Assembly: GCA_965215025.1 (NCBI GenBank)
Contig: CBDCCV010000001.1
Span: forward strand, 1 to 64,000
Reading direction: 5' to 3'
DNA from: CBDCCV01 sp965215025
GTDB taxonomy: Bacteria; Bacteroidota; Rhodothermia; Rhodothermales; Salinibacteraceae
Length of the DNA stretch: 64,000 bases
The notes under the pieces were generated by a model that worked only from the letters and a program-made list of their open reading frames with translations, made no database searches and was not told the DNA's origin. Shown here piece after piece: positions 43,799 to 51,648 of the stretch; the first letter of the stretch is position 1; every line of letters starts with the position of its first letter. A program made the position numbers and the translations under genes.

Positions 43799-43826
43799 TC
43801 GTCTGCACGTGCGGAGCGCGCCGCGC

Positions 43827-44783
43827 TTACTGCTGCGTGATGACGGCGTTGTTGTCGTCGCCGCGCTGCATGATGTCGGCCGACATGCCGCTGGCGGCGC
43901 CCTGCGTGATGATGCCGCGGTTGTCATCGCCGAACTGACCGATGTAGGCCGTGTTGCCGCCGGACTCGAACGTGATCCGAGCGACGTTGTCATCGCCGAA
44001 CTGGTCGATGAGACCTTCGTTGTCACGGCTGTTCATGAAGTCGATCTCGGCCGTGTTGTCATCGCCGCGCTGATCGGTGTCAGCGAGCGAGCGGCGTGCC
44101 CCATCGCTGCCGAAGTTGCGCACGCGGGAGACGTTGTCGTCGCCGCGCTGGTCCTGGTAGGAGCGGCCCACCGAGCCGGTGCCGGGCGCGTCGAACGTGG
44201 CCGTGTTGTCGTCGCCGCGCTGGAACTGCTCGATCCGCGTGGCGATCTGGACGTTCGTGGCGCGCGCCACGTTGTCGTCGCCGCGCTGCTCCTGGTAGCC
44301 CTGCGCGTTGCCCTTGCCCGTGAACACGGCCGCGTTGTCGTCACCGACCTGGATCTGCTTCGCCCTCAGGTCCTGGACGATGTCGGTCCCCTCAATGGAG
44401 GCGCGGTTGTCGGAGCCGCGCTGGCGCTGGAGCGTCCGCGTGCCTTGCGCCGTCCTGCTCGCAGCAGCGCTCCGGAGCGAGGTGGTAGCGACGTTGTCGT
44501 CACCGACCTGCTCGATGAGCGACTCCATGTTCACGGCGTTGGAGACCTGCTCGATGTGCGCGACGTTGTCATCGCCTCTCTGGTCGATCTCGGCGCCGAG
44601 CGTGCCGGAGCCGTTGGAGGTCTGGTCAATGGTGGCGGTGTTGTCATCGCCCCTGGAGGAGATCGAGGCGCCGGGATCGACGTCTACGTCGGGGTCCGAA
44701 ACGCCGGTCTCTCCCGAGGTCTGAGCAAAGGCCAGCCCGGTGCTCAGGGCGAAGGCGAGCGCGAGTGTAAGAAGCTTTTTCAT
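43827..44783 (-). CDS. csgA: CsgA-like major curlin with GDDN repeats
   Basis: 318 residues. Signal peptide (MKKLLTLALAFALSTGLAFA), an acidic leader, then 12 repeat units about 21-27 residues apart. Each centres on Q-R/V/F-G-D-D-N followed by A or a similar residue (EIDQRGDDNVAHIEQ, YQEQRGDDNVARA, IGQFGDDNRGIITQ); 11 are GDDN and one is GSDN. The curlin consensus is QxGxxNxAxxxQ, so each unit is a cross-beta rung. E. coli CsgA has five units. The doubled Asp in nearly every unit is unusual and may bind cations or suit high salt. Confidence 0.88.
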   Translation of the reverse strand: MKKLLTLALAFALSTGLAFAQTSGETGVSDPDVDVDPGASISSRGDDNTATIDQTSNGSGTLGAEIDQRGDDNVAHIEQVSNAVNMESLIEQVGDDNVATTSLRSAAASRTAQGTRTLQRQRGSDNRASIEGTDIVQDLRAKQIQVGDDNAAVFTGKGNAQGYQEQRGDDNVARATNVQIATRIEQFQRGDDNTATFDAPGTGSVGRSYQDQRGDDNVSRVRNFGSDGARRSLADTDQRGDDNTAEIDFMNSRDNEGLIDQFGDDNVARITFESGGNTAYIGQFGDDNRGIITQGAASGMSADIMQRGDDNNAVITQQ

Positions 44784-45105
44784 GGGTTTTCTCTCTGTTC
44801 GGTGGTGTTTAATCGTGAGAAGACGAGGAGGCAGAAAGGGGCAACGTGGCCCGGCCTGCCCGCTCGGATGAGGAACAAGAGAGGTGCCCGCAGATAGCTA
44901 CGGCTGTGCGTCTTCGCAACCCGAAGGCACCGAGACGGCGGCAAGGGTTCCTCGGCCGCGTGCATGGTAGGACATGCGCGCGGCGTCCTTTGCCGTCGTT
45001 TCTTGGGTTCAGCGCCACAGCCCTGAACCCGAGATGGGGTATTGGCAGATTGGTAAGCAATGTCGAGGCGTGAGGCGGCACCAAAGCCGGCGCGGCCTGC
45101 CCCGC
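44784..45105. other. csgG-csgA spacer, no gene, one hairpin
   Basis: 322 nt without a supported gene. GGGTTCAG and CTGAACCC (within 45002-45033) form an 8-bp stem around CGCCACAGCC. It may be an RNA-processing or attenuation point between the secretion genes and the fibre genes. A separate csgA promoter is likely in this gap but was not identified. Confidence 0.5.
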
Positions 45106-45108
45106 GAG

Positions 45109-46506
45109 TTATCGTTGGAAGGGGTACCACGTCAGGCCCGTGCGCAGGCTCCACACGCTGTCGTTGCCCGCGCCGCCCACGGCGCCGTCGAGGCCGTCGG
45201 TGAGTGCGTAGTCGTTGCCGAGCGAGGCGCTCAGGCTCAGCTGCGGCGTGGCCATCATCTCCAGCCCGGCCGCGCCCGTGACGTAGGGGAAGGGCCGCTC
45301 CCCGCCCGGACCCGCCGCGTGCTTCTCCTGCACAAGCACGCCCCCGCCGGCCTTTACGAAAGGGGTGAGGCGGCGCGTGGGCAGGAGGTAGTAGAGCGCG
45401 TGCGCGTCCGCGGCGAGGTAGCGGCGGCTGAAGGCACGCTCGGCCGCCAGCTCCCCCGCCGACGCCGTGAGGCCCAGCCCCCAGCGCGGCGCCACGTTCC
45501 CGCGCACGTAGACCGAGGCGGTGGGCCGCATCAGCGGGTCGCGGTAGTTGCCCTGGTAGCGCTGCATCCCCACGCCGGCGCCCACGCCCAGGCCCAGCCG
45601 GTTGCGCCTCTCGGTAAGGCGGCCGAAGTAGTCCATGCGCGCCGTCTTCTCTTTAGAGGCGTCGTACGCGGCAAAGAGGGCCGAGCGCTGCGCCTCGCCG
45701 GCGTCGGCCAGCGACCACAAATCCTCGCGCAGGCCTTCGATGACGAGGCTCTTCACCGCCTCCTCGATGGCCTCCGTCACGGCCAGGACGGGCGGCTCGT
45801 TGTAGCTGTACCCGGCCTCGGCCTCCAGGAGGCGCTCGGTGTCCACGAAGCGGAAGAGGCCGCCGTCCACCTTCTGCGAGAGGATGGTCTTGGTCGTGTG
45901 GACGGACTTGAGGACGCGGCCCGACTGCGTGGAGACGGCGCGCAGGTAGATCGTCACCTGGTCCTGGCGGAACTCGCCCGAGGCCCCCGCCCCGAAGTAG
46001 CGTACGCCCGCCCCGCCCGTGATCACGTTCGAGTCGTAGCCGACGATGCCGCCTTCGAGCATGACGCCGGCGTAGAGGAGCGGCGGGAGCGGCCCGAGGC
46101 CCTCGCCGTCCGGCCCGGCGTTCTGCGCGCGGATGGACTGGATGATCTGCCGCTCGTTGAGGAGGTTCGACAGCCCCTCGCGCTCGATGGGCACGAACCA
46201 GCCGGACTCCTCCAGCGCGCGCATGAGAATCGAGGTGGCCCCCTGCGTCACGGCCGTCGAGAAGCTCGACGCCGTTTCCGAAGGCTTGTACTGCCCCGTC
46301 TGGTCGCGGAAGCGGTACACGGCCACGACGATCTTCTCCGAGGGCGGGGGCAGTTCCGCGAGCGCCTCGTGCGCCGTGCTTTGGAGGCCGGGCCGCGCCG
46401 GCTTCGTCTCGAACGGCTTCAGGTAGTTGGCGCAGCCGCCCAGAAGGAGCAGCCCTGCTCCGATCAGCAGCCCGGTCAAGCGTTGCGTGGTGGCACTTCG
46501 TCTCAT
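45109..46506 (-). CDS. csgG: CsgG curli secretion pore with C-terminal barrel-like domain
   Basis: 465 residues from the ATG at 46506 (MRRSATTQRLTGLLIGAGLL), lipobox LLGGC. Residues about 20-290 are CsgG: ANYLKPFETKPARPG, KIVVAVYRFRDQTGQYKPSE, ALEESGWFVPIEREGLSNLL, NERQIIQSIRAQN, and VSTQSGRVLKSVHTTKTILS. E. coli CsgG ends near 277. Here about 170 more residues alternate amphipathic beta strands (NRLGLGVGAGVGMQRYQGNY, GLGLTASAGELAAERAFSRR) and end in LRTGLTWYPFQR, a pattern like an 8-stranded outer-membrane barrel. It forms the export pore for curlins. Confidence 0.93.
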   Translation of the reverse strand: MRRSATTQRLTGLLIGAGLLLLGGCANYLKPFETKPARPGLQSTAHEALAELPPPSEKIVVAVYRFRDQTGQYKPSETASSFSTAVTQGATSILMRALEESGWFVPIEREGLSNLLNERQIIQSIRAQNAGPDGEGLGPLPPLLYAGVMLEGGIVGYDSNVITGGAGVRYFGAGASGEFRQDQVTIYLRAVSTQSGRVLKSVHTTKTILSQKVDGGLFRFVDTERLLEAEAGYSYNEPPVLAVTEAIEEAVKSLVIEGLREDLWSLADAGEAQRSALFAAYDASKEKTARMDYFGRLTERRNRLGLGVGAGVGMQRYQGNYRDPLMRPTASVYVRGNVAPRWGLGLTASAGELAAERAFSRRYLAADAHALYYLLPTRRLTPFVKAGGGVLVQEKHAAGPGGERPFPYVTGAAGLEMMATPQLSLSASLGNDYALTDGLDGAVGGAGNDSVWSLRTGLTWYPFQR

Positions 46507-46576
46507 GGCGTACACGTTCTTGTTCAGATAAGCGGTTTTAGCAGAGGGGCGGTTCTGCGTCGGCGGATTAGGCAGG

Positions 46577-47014
46577 CTAAAAGGTGGGGATCGTGACCGT
46601 CGATTCGTCGCCCGTGAGCACGTTGACGATGCGGATGTTCACGCCGTCGAGGCCGGGCACGATCTCGATGGTGAAGTCGCCGAGGTCGTAGCGGCCCTCC
46701 TCGGTCAGGTCCAGGTTCTCGCCGAAGCGGTTGCGGACCAGCTCGCGCGACAGCTCGCCGAGGATCTGCCGCTGCAAGCCCGTCTGAAAGTCCGCCAGCG
46801 GGTCGCGCGCGAAGGGGTCGGCCCCGCCGCCGCCGTCGTACGGGTTCTGCACCTGCGCCGAGTTGAGCATCCACTGGTAGTTGAGCGGCGAGCCGCCGAA
46901 GGCCGGGTTCTTCGGCCGGTAGACGAGGTCCTGCGCCGCCGCCGGCGCGACGGCCAAAAAAGCGGCGGCCAAGAGCAGCGCAAAGGCTTTGGAGAACGGG
47001 ATCGAGTGGGACAT
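46577..47014 (-). CDS. csgF: CsgF curli assembly factor
   Basis: 145 residues from the ATG at 47014 (MSHSIPFSKAFALLLAAAFL), signal peptide ending AAAQ. The mature N-terminus DLVYRPKNPAFGGSPLNYQW matches the CsgF segment that plugs into the CsgG pore. C-terminal GDFTIEIVPGLDGVNIRIVN is typical. It couples nucleator to pore on the surface. An in-frame start 8 codons earlier is possible. Confidence 0.93.
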   Translation of the reverse strand: MSHSIPFSKAFALLLAAAFLAVAPAAAQDLVYRPKNPAFGGSPLNYQWMLNSAQVQNPYDGGGGADPFARDPLADFQTGLQRQILGELSRELVRNRFGENLDLTEEGRYDLGDFTIEIVPGLDGVNIRIVNVLTGDESTVTIPTF

Positions 47015-47074
47015 AGGAAGGCGTGTCTTGCTTTGCATCAGTGGCAGAGTCCGGGAGGGGTCAGCGGGTATCGA

Positions 47075-47614
47075 TCAGTAGATTTGCAGCGGGGCTTGCT
47101 CTTGCAGGCCGCGCCGCGCGTAGTAGACGGCCTGGCGCGCGGCGGCCTCGATGTAGTCGAGCTTGGGTTGCAGGTTGGCGCGGAAGACCATCTCGTCGTT
47201 GACCTGCACCGTGACGCGGGCGCCTCGGCTGGGCACGGGCTGCTCGCGCACGGTCACCGTGAAGTTGACCGCCCCCTGCGGCGCCTCCCAGCCGGCGTAG
47301 AACGCGTCGTAGAAGTCCCGCCCGATCTTCGACTGCGTCTCGTCCACGACCAGCCCGTCGATCTCCATGCGGAAAGGGTCGCGGCGGTGCTCCTCAGTGC
47401 GGGCGCTATCGCCTGCGGGGCGGGGCCGCAGCGCTTCGTACTCGCGGAGCAGCTCCCGATAGCCGACCGAGAGATCCGTGCTGTTCATATCGGCGTGGCT
47501 CTGGGCACGGGCGGCGGACGCGCCCAGCGCAAGCGCGCCCCCGATCCACAGGCACACGCAAGCGTGCACGCACGTCTTGCCAAGAGGAGAGCTTTGTGGA
47601 AGCGGCACGGTCAT
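47075..47614 (-). CDS. csgE: CsgE curli assembly factor
   Basis: 179 residues. Signal peptide (residues to about 38), then a domain with EIDGLVVDETQSKIGRDFYD, FTVTVREQPVPSRGARVTVQ and DEMVFRANLQPKLDYIEAAA, the CsgE pattern. It caps the CsgG pore from the periplasm and selects curlins. First gene of the operon; 60 nt before csgF. Confidence 0.92.
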   Translation of the reverse strand: MTVPLPQSSPLGKTCVHACVCLWIGGALALGASAARAQSHADMNSTDLSVGYRELLREYEALRPRPAGDSARTEEHRRDPFRMEIDGLVVDETQSKIGRDFYDAFYAGWEAPQGAVNFTVTVREQPVPSRGARVTVQVNDEMVFRANLQPKLDYIEAAARQAVYYARRGLQEQAPLQIY

Positions 47615-48238
47615 GGGTAACGGTTTCTTGAACGCTTCTGCATGTTCGAGTGAGGTCTCGCCCCGTTGGGTCTTCTAAGCGATGTCCTCTGGCGCGCGGC
47701 GGCGGAGCCTTTTTCTTTTGCGCTTGGCTTATTATCTGCAAGCGCGCTGTAGCAAGCGCAAGGCGTATGACGCAGGCGGACGCGGTGCCTTGGCACATCA
47801 GGCGTGCTCCTCTGGACTTGCGCCCTTGTGCGCCTTCCGGCACGGCGGCTTAGGTTTTTCTTATCACGACGCCCCTTCTTCGCGGTGTTGCACCTCGGCG
47901 TGGCTGCCGCCGCAGCGATGATCCTTATAGGCGAATAGGCTTCGGAAAGACGTACTTCAAGAAGAGCGATACGGCGGCACGGGCGGCGCTTTCTCGGCCA
48001 CTCTGTCTGGCGAGAAGCGCGGATGCTCCGCTGTAGCAGAGGTCTCCGCAGGTGCAACGTTCTCGCAACCCAGACCCTTGCACAGCCGTCACGGCACGCT
48101 GTGAGCGAACGCGCGCGCCTCGCGCCTCGTCCAACGCTGCCCCCGCCTCTGCCCCAAACTCGGCGCGCTTGCCACGGTGGCTCCTCGACGCATCGCCGAA
48201 GAGTTGGACCGCCGCTCCGCAGCCGACCTCCACGCTCG
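47615..48238. other. Divergent intergenic region, curli operon and M23 gene
   Basis: 624 nt with no supported gene; frames here are Arg-rich shadows. An AT-rich patch on the minus strand (CTTGCAGATAATAAGCC near 47720-47740) is the best candidate for the csgE promoter, but -35 spacing is poor. No csgD-like regulator gene is present. Confidence 0.45.
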
Positions 48239-49603
48239 ATGAGCATGACAACGTCTCCTCTCCACAGGCCAGCGGTGGTCGCTCTCACCAGCGCGCTGCT
48301 TTTGCTTCTGCTCGCGGGCGGATGCGGGCAGGCGGAAAACCTCCGCAGCGTCTTCCGTCCGGACCAGACGCCGCGCGAGGCCTACGCCGAAACGCTCCGT
48401 GAGGCCGGCGCGCTCGAGACGGCGCTCGGCCGCGCGTGGCAAGCCGCCGGCGAGCGCGCCCTGGCCGAGGCCGCGCGCGTCGAGGCGCCCTTCCGCGAGG
48501 TCGGCTACCTGAACCCGGCTGAGCCGGCGGCGGCGGGGTACCGCATTGGCGTCCGGCGCGGGCAAGAGCTGCGCATCCGCGTTACGCTGCCGGACGACTC
48601 GACGCGGCTCTTCGCCGATCTTTTCGAGGTGCCCGAGGATACGGCCCGCGCCCCCGCGCCCCTCGCCAGCGCCGACACGACGGGGCGCCTCGCCGTCGAG
48701 GCCGAGCGCGACGGCGACCTGCTTCTGCGTGTGCAGCCGGAGCTTTTAGGCGGCGGGCGCTACGTGATCGAAATAGAGGCCGGCGCGTCGCTGGCGGCGT
48801 TCCCGGTTTCCGGAGAAGACAGCCGCGCCATCCGCAGCTTCTTCGGCGACGCGCGCGACGGCGGCGCCCGCGATCACCACGGCGTGGACATCTTTGCAGA
48901 GCGCGGCACGCCCGTCGTCTCGGCCACGGGCGGCCTCGTCACGCGCACGGGCAACGGCGGCCGGGGCGGGAAGACGGTGTGGGTGCGCGACGTGGGCCGA
49001 GGCCGCGCCTTCTACTACGCGCACCTGGACAGCCAGCTCGTCCGAGCGCCGGCGCGCGTCGAGGCGGGCGACACGCTCGGCCTGGTGGGCAACACGGGGA
49101 ACGCGCGCACGACGCCGCCGCACCTGCACTTCGGCCTCTACGCCGGCGGGCCGGTGGACCCGTACCCGTTCGTGCACGAGCCGCGCGCCGAGGCGGCGGC
49201 GCCCTCGGCCGACACGACGCGCCTGGGCCGCTGGAGCCGCATTGCCGTGGCGCGGGCCAACCTCCGCGCCGGCCCCACGACGCAGGCGGACGTGCTCCGC
49301 CGGTTGCCGCAGGGCACCGCGCTCCGCCTCGCGGGCACGAGCGGCGCCTGGCACCGCGTGCTTCTGCCTGATGGCACGGCCGGCTACCTGGCCGCCTCGC
49401 TCCTTTTGCCTGCCGAGGCGCCGCTGCGCACGCTCCGCCTCGCGGACGGCGCCCTCGCGCTCCAGCGCCCGCAGCCGGGCGCCCCCGCCATCGACAGCCT
49501 GGCCGCCGGCGCCGAAGCACCCGTGCTGGGGACGTTCGGCGCGTTCGCGCTCGTCGAGCTGCCTCGAGCGCGCACAGGCTGGGTTCCCTCCGATGCCGGC
49601 TGA
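48239..49603 (+). CDS. M23 (LytM) peptidase lipoprotein with SH3 domains
   Basis: 454 residues from the ATG at 48239; lipobox LLAGGC. A beta-rich region (about 80-190) precedes the M23 domain (about 205-315): DHHGVDIFAERGTPVVSATG, the central GGKTVWVRD and the zinc motif PPHLHFGLYAGG. The first metal motif is HxxxD and the second HxH, both intact, so it is an active-type peptidoglycan endopeptidase. One clear SH3b domain follows (ANLRAGPTTQADVLRRLPQG) and probably a second at the end. Transcribed away from the curli operon. Confidence 0.93.
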   Translation: MSMTTSPLHRPAVVALTSALLLLLLAGGCGQAENLRSVFRPDQTPREAYAETLREAGALETALGRAWQAAGERALAEAARVEAPFREVGYLNPAEPAAAGYRIGVRRGQELRIRVTLPDDSTRLFADLFEVPEDTARAPAPLASADTTGRLAVEAERDGDLLLRVQPELLGGGRYVIEIEAGASLAAFPVSGEDSRAIRSFFGDARDGGARDHHGVDIFAERGTPVVSATGGLVTRTGNGGRGGKTVWVRDVGRGRAFYYAHLDSQLVRAPARVEAGDTLGLVGNTGNARTTPPHLHFGLYAGGPVDPYPFVHEPRAEAAAPSADTTRLGRWSRIAVARANLRAGPTTQADVLRRLPQGTALRLAGTSGAWHRVLLPDGTAGYLAASLLLPAEAPLRTLRLADGALALQRPQPGAPAIDSLAAGAEAPVLGTFGAFALVELPRARTGWVPSDAG

Positions 49604-49626
49604 CGCAAGGGGCGCCGCCTCCTGAA

Positions 49627-50019
49627 CTACGAGCCGTACACCTCGTCTGGGTCGAAGACCTTTTCGCCTTGTTCGACGAGGCGGCCGCCCTCGAAGGTGC
49701 GGTAGAAGCAGGAACGGTGGCCCGTGTGGCAGGCCGCGCCGCCGTGCTGCTCGACCTTGAACAGGAGCGCGTCGCCGTCGCAGTCGATGCGCACCTCCTT
49801 GACCGCCTGCGTGTTGCCGCTCGTCTGGCCCTTGACCCAGACCTCCTGGCGCGAGCGGCTCCAGTAGGTCATCGTGCCGGTGTCGAGCGTTTGCTCCAGC
49901 GTATCGGCGTTCATGTAGGCGAGCATGAGGATCTCGCCCGTGGCCGCGTCCTGGGCGATGGCCGTGACGAGGCCGTCGGCGTTGTACTTGACGTTTTCCA
50001 GAAGAGGCTGCGTGTTCAT
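49627..50019 (-). CDS. hisI: Phosphoribosyl-AMP cyclohydrolase
   Basis: 130 residues from the ATG at 50019 (MNTQPLLENVKYNADGLVTA). Motifs: LMLAYMNADTLEQTLDTGTM, YWSRSRQEVWVKGQTSGNTQ and the metal site DCDGDALLFKVEQHGGAACH followed by TGHRSCFYR. It catalyses step three of histidine synthesis. It is not fused to HisE, and no other his gene is nearby. Convergent with the M23 gene. Confidence 0.96.
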   Translation of the reverse strand: MNTQPLLENVKYNADGLVTAIAQDAATGEILMLAYMNADTLEQTLDTGTMTYWSRSRQEVWVKGQTSGNTQAVKEVRIDCDGDALLFKVEQHGGAACHTGHRSCFYRTFEGGRLVEQGEKVFDPDEVYGS

Positions 50020-50181
50020 GCGCGGAGAGGATGGTGCGTGGAAAAGGGTGAGCGCTCTCGGCTCATTCCCCAAGCTAACGCAGGAGGGCGTCCTATGCCA
50101 GCCGCGGGGCCTCTGGTGGAACCCGCACCCGGCGGCTTTCTTAAAGCTTCGCAGTCCGCCCCCGCAGCGTCTTCTTTGCCT

Positions 50182-50475
50182 ATGCTTCGCTCCGTTTCCC
50201 GGTGGCCGCGCCTCGTGCTCATCGGCCTAGTGCGCGGGTACCAGCTTCTCCTCTCGCCGCACCTGCCCGATAGCTGCCGCTTTACGCCAAGCTGCTCGCA
50301 GTACGCCGTTCAAGCGCTGCGGGAGTACGGCGCGCTCAAAGGCTTCGTCCTCTCGGTGTGGCGCGTGGTGCGCTGCCACCCGTGGGGCGGCTCCGGCTAC
50401 GACCCGCCGCGCTGGTTCGGCGAGCCGCCCTCGGCAAAAGCTGCCGCCCCGCCGCACGACCCCGCCTCCGCATGA
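50182..50475 (+). CDS. yidD: Membrane protein insertion efficiency factor YidD
   Basis: 97 residues from the ATG at 50182. LIGLVRGYQLLLSPHLPDSC, RFTPSCSQYAVQALREYGAL and VWRVVRCHPWGGSGYDPP match YidD with its three Cys. The gene usually sits beside rnpA and yidC; here it is alone with moaB. Its TGA overlaps the moaB ATG. Confidence 0.95.
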   Translation: MLRSVSRWPRLVLIGLVRGYQLLLSPHLPDSCRFTPSCSQYAVQALREYGALKGFVLSVWRVVRCHPWGGSGYDPPRWFGEPPSAKAAAPPHDPASA

Positions 50476-50990
50476 GCTACGCCGAGCACCACGACCGCGC
50501 CCAGGCCGAGCGCGACACCCCCATCCGCTGCGCCGTCGTCACCGTGAGCGACACGCGCACCGAAGAAGACGACACCGGCGGCGCGCTCATCCGCGAGCGC
50601 GTCGAAAGCGCCGGGCATGAGGTGGTGAGCTACGAGATCGTCCCCGACGAGCCGGCCGTCATCACTGACCTGGCAAAAACGCTGGCCGCTCAGGTCGAGG
50701 TCGCCCTCTTTAGCGGCGGGACGGGCATCACGCGGCGCGACCGCACCTACGAGGCGCTTTCCTCCGTCATTGAAAAGCCGCTGCCCGGCTTCGGCGAGCT
50801 GTTCCGGATGCTCTCGTACGAGGAGATCGGCTCGGGCGCGATGCTCTCGCGCGCCGTGGCGGGCGTCTACCGCGAGACGCTCTTCTTCGCCGTGCCCGGC
50901 TCGCCCAACGCCGTGAAGCTGGCGATGGACAAGCTGATCGTGCCCGAGCTGAAGCACCTCGTCTGGGAGATCGCGCGGCAGCGGGCGTGA
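50472..50990 (+). CDS. moaB: MoaB/Mog-family molybdopterin adenylyltransferase-like protein
   Basis: 172 residues from the ATG at 50472, with a 4-nt ATGA overlap with yidD that implies coupling. AVVTVSDTRTEEDDTGGALI, LFSGGTGITRRDRTYEALSS and AVPGSPNAVKLAMDKLIVPE are the MoCF/MoaB signatures. MoaB-type proteins act in molybdenum-cofactor synthesis. No other cofactor gene lies in the window. Confidence 0.93.
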   Translation: MSYAEHHDRAQAERDTPIRCAVVTVSDTRTEEDDTGGALIRERVESAGHEVVSYEIVPDEPAVITDLAKTLAAQVEVALFSGGTGITRRDRTYEALSSVIEKPLPGFGELFRMLSYEEIGSGAMLSRAVAGVYRETLFFAVPGSPNAVKLAMDKLIVPELKHLVWEIARQRA

Positions 50991-51120
50991 GCGCACCCGT
51001 CTAAATCCCGGCGAAGACGGCACACTCGCAGCAGGCGCCAGGTATGTGCTCGAAGGGGAAACACCCGACGCCAAATGACAGCCGTGGCCTTATCACCAGC
51101 GAAAAAGCGTCCTTGAGCGC

Positions 51121-51393
51121 TCAGTGCTCCGAGCCGAAGAGAGCGAACGTCTCGCTGCTGTGAGCTATGCCCGTCCTGCTTTCTATTTCGCAGCGCGCGA
51201 TAAGATACGTGCAACGGAGATCGCTCCGCAGGATGTTTCTATCCCGGATCTCCTGCGGACTTTCGCCCTCAGACGGTTTTTCTTTGGCCAGGAGGCGTAG
51301 CCCGCGTTCGATCTCGCTAACCGCCTCTGCAAGATCGCCGTCGCTGAGGAGGTGGACGTTTTCGGCAAGGCGTATAAGGCAAGAGCGGATCAT
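51121..51393 (-). CDS. Small hypothetical protein
   Basis: 90 residues: MIRSCLIRLAENVHLLSDGD, then LAEAVSEIERGLRLLAKEKP and RNILRSDLRCTYLIARCEIE. Mostly helical by pattern. No family recognised. It lies in a lower-GC stretch (about 51.0-51.6 kb) between moaB and cysS; the 255 nt after its start toward cysS hold no gene. Its even amino-acid make-up, unlike the Arg-rich shadow frames around it, is the main support. Confidence 0.45.
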   Translation of the reverse strand: MIRSCLIRLAENVHLLSDGDLAEAVSEIERGLRLLAKEKPSEGESPQEIRDRNILRSDLRCTYLIARCEIESRTGIAHSSETFALFGSEH

Positions 51394-51648
51394 GAGTCTG
51401 GAGGCATAAGTGGCAAAAGGCGCATGAGCACAGCCTTTTTCAAGAACCCATGAGCAGCAGTTTATGAGACCTTAAGAAGTCCCGGCCTCGCATCTTGTAA
51501 GGGAATCCTCTGACCTTGCCAAGTTTTTTAGCTCTAAGATCGGCCGGCTTCTTTCATCAGCGAGCCATCCCCTCAGTGGCCGGCACATTCGCAGCGGCTC
51601 CCCGGTATGCAGTCTACGCGCCCGCCCCGCCGAGACCCGCAGCCCGCT

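Noticed and set aside
43850..44660. Regularly spaced GTTGTCATCGCC/GTTGTCGTCGCC words that look like a CRISPR or DNA repeat array
   Set aside because: The spacing follows the codons of the curlin GDDN repeat and the word encodes GDDN on the minus strand; spacers are coding and not unique foreign DNA.
44780..45154. A 124-codon minus-strand frame in the csgG-csgA spacer
   Set aside because: It overlaps both neighbours, has no start signal or family pattern, and covers the spacer hairpin.
47611..48288. A 225-codon minus-strand frame in the csgE upstream region
   Set aside because: Arg/Ala-rich, no similarity, and it overlaps the start of csgE and of the M23 lipoprotein gene.
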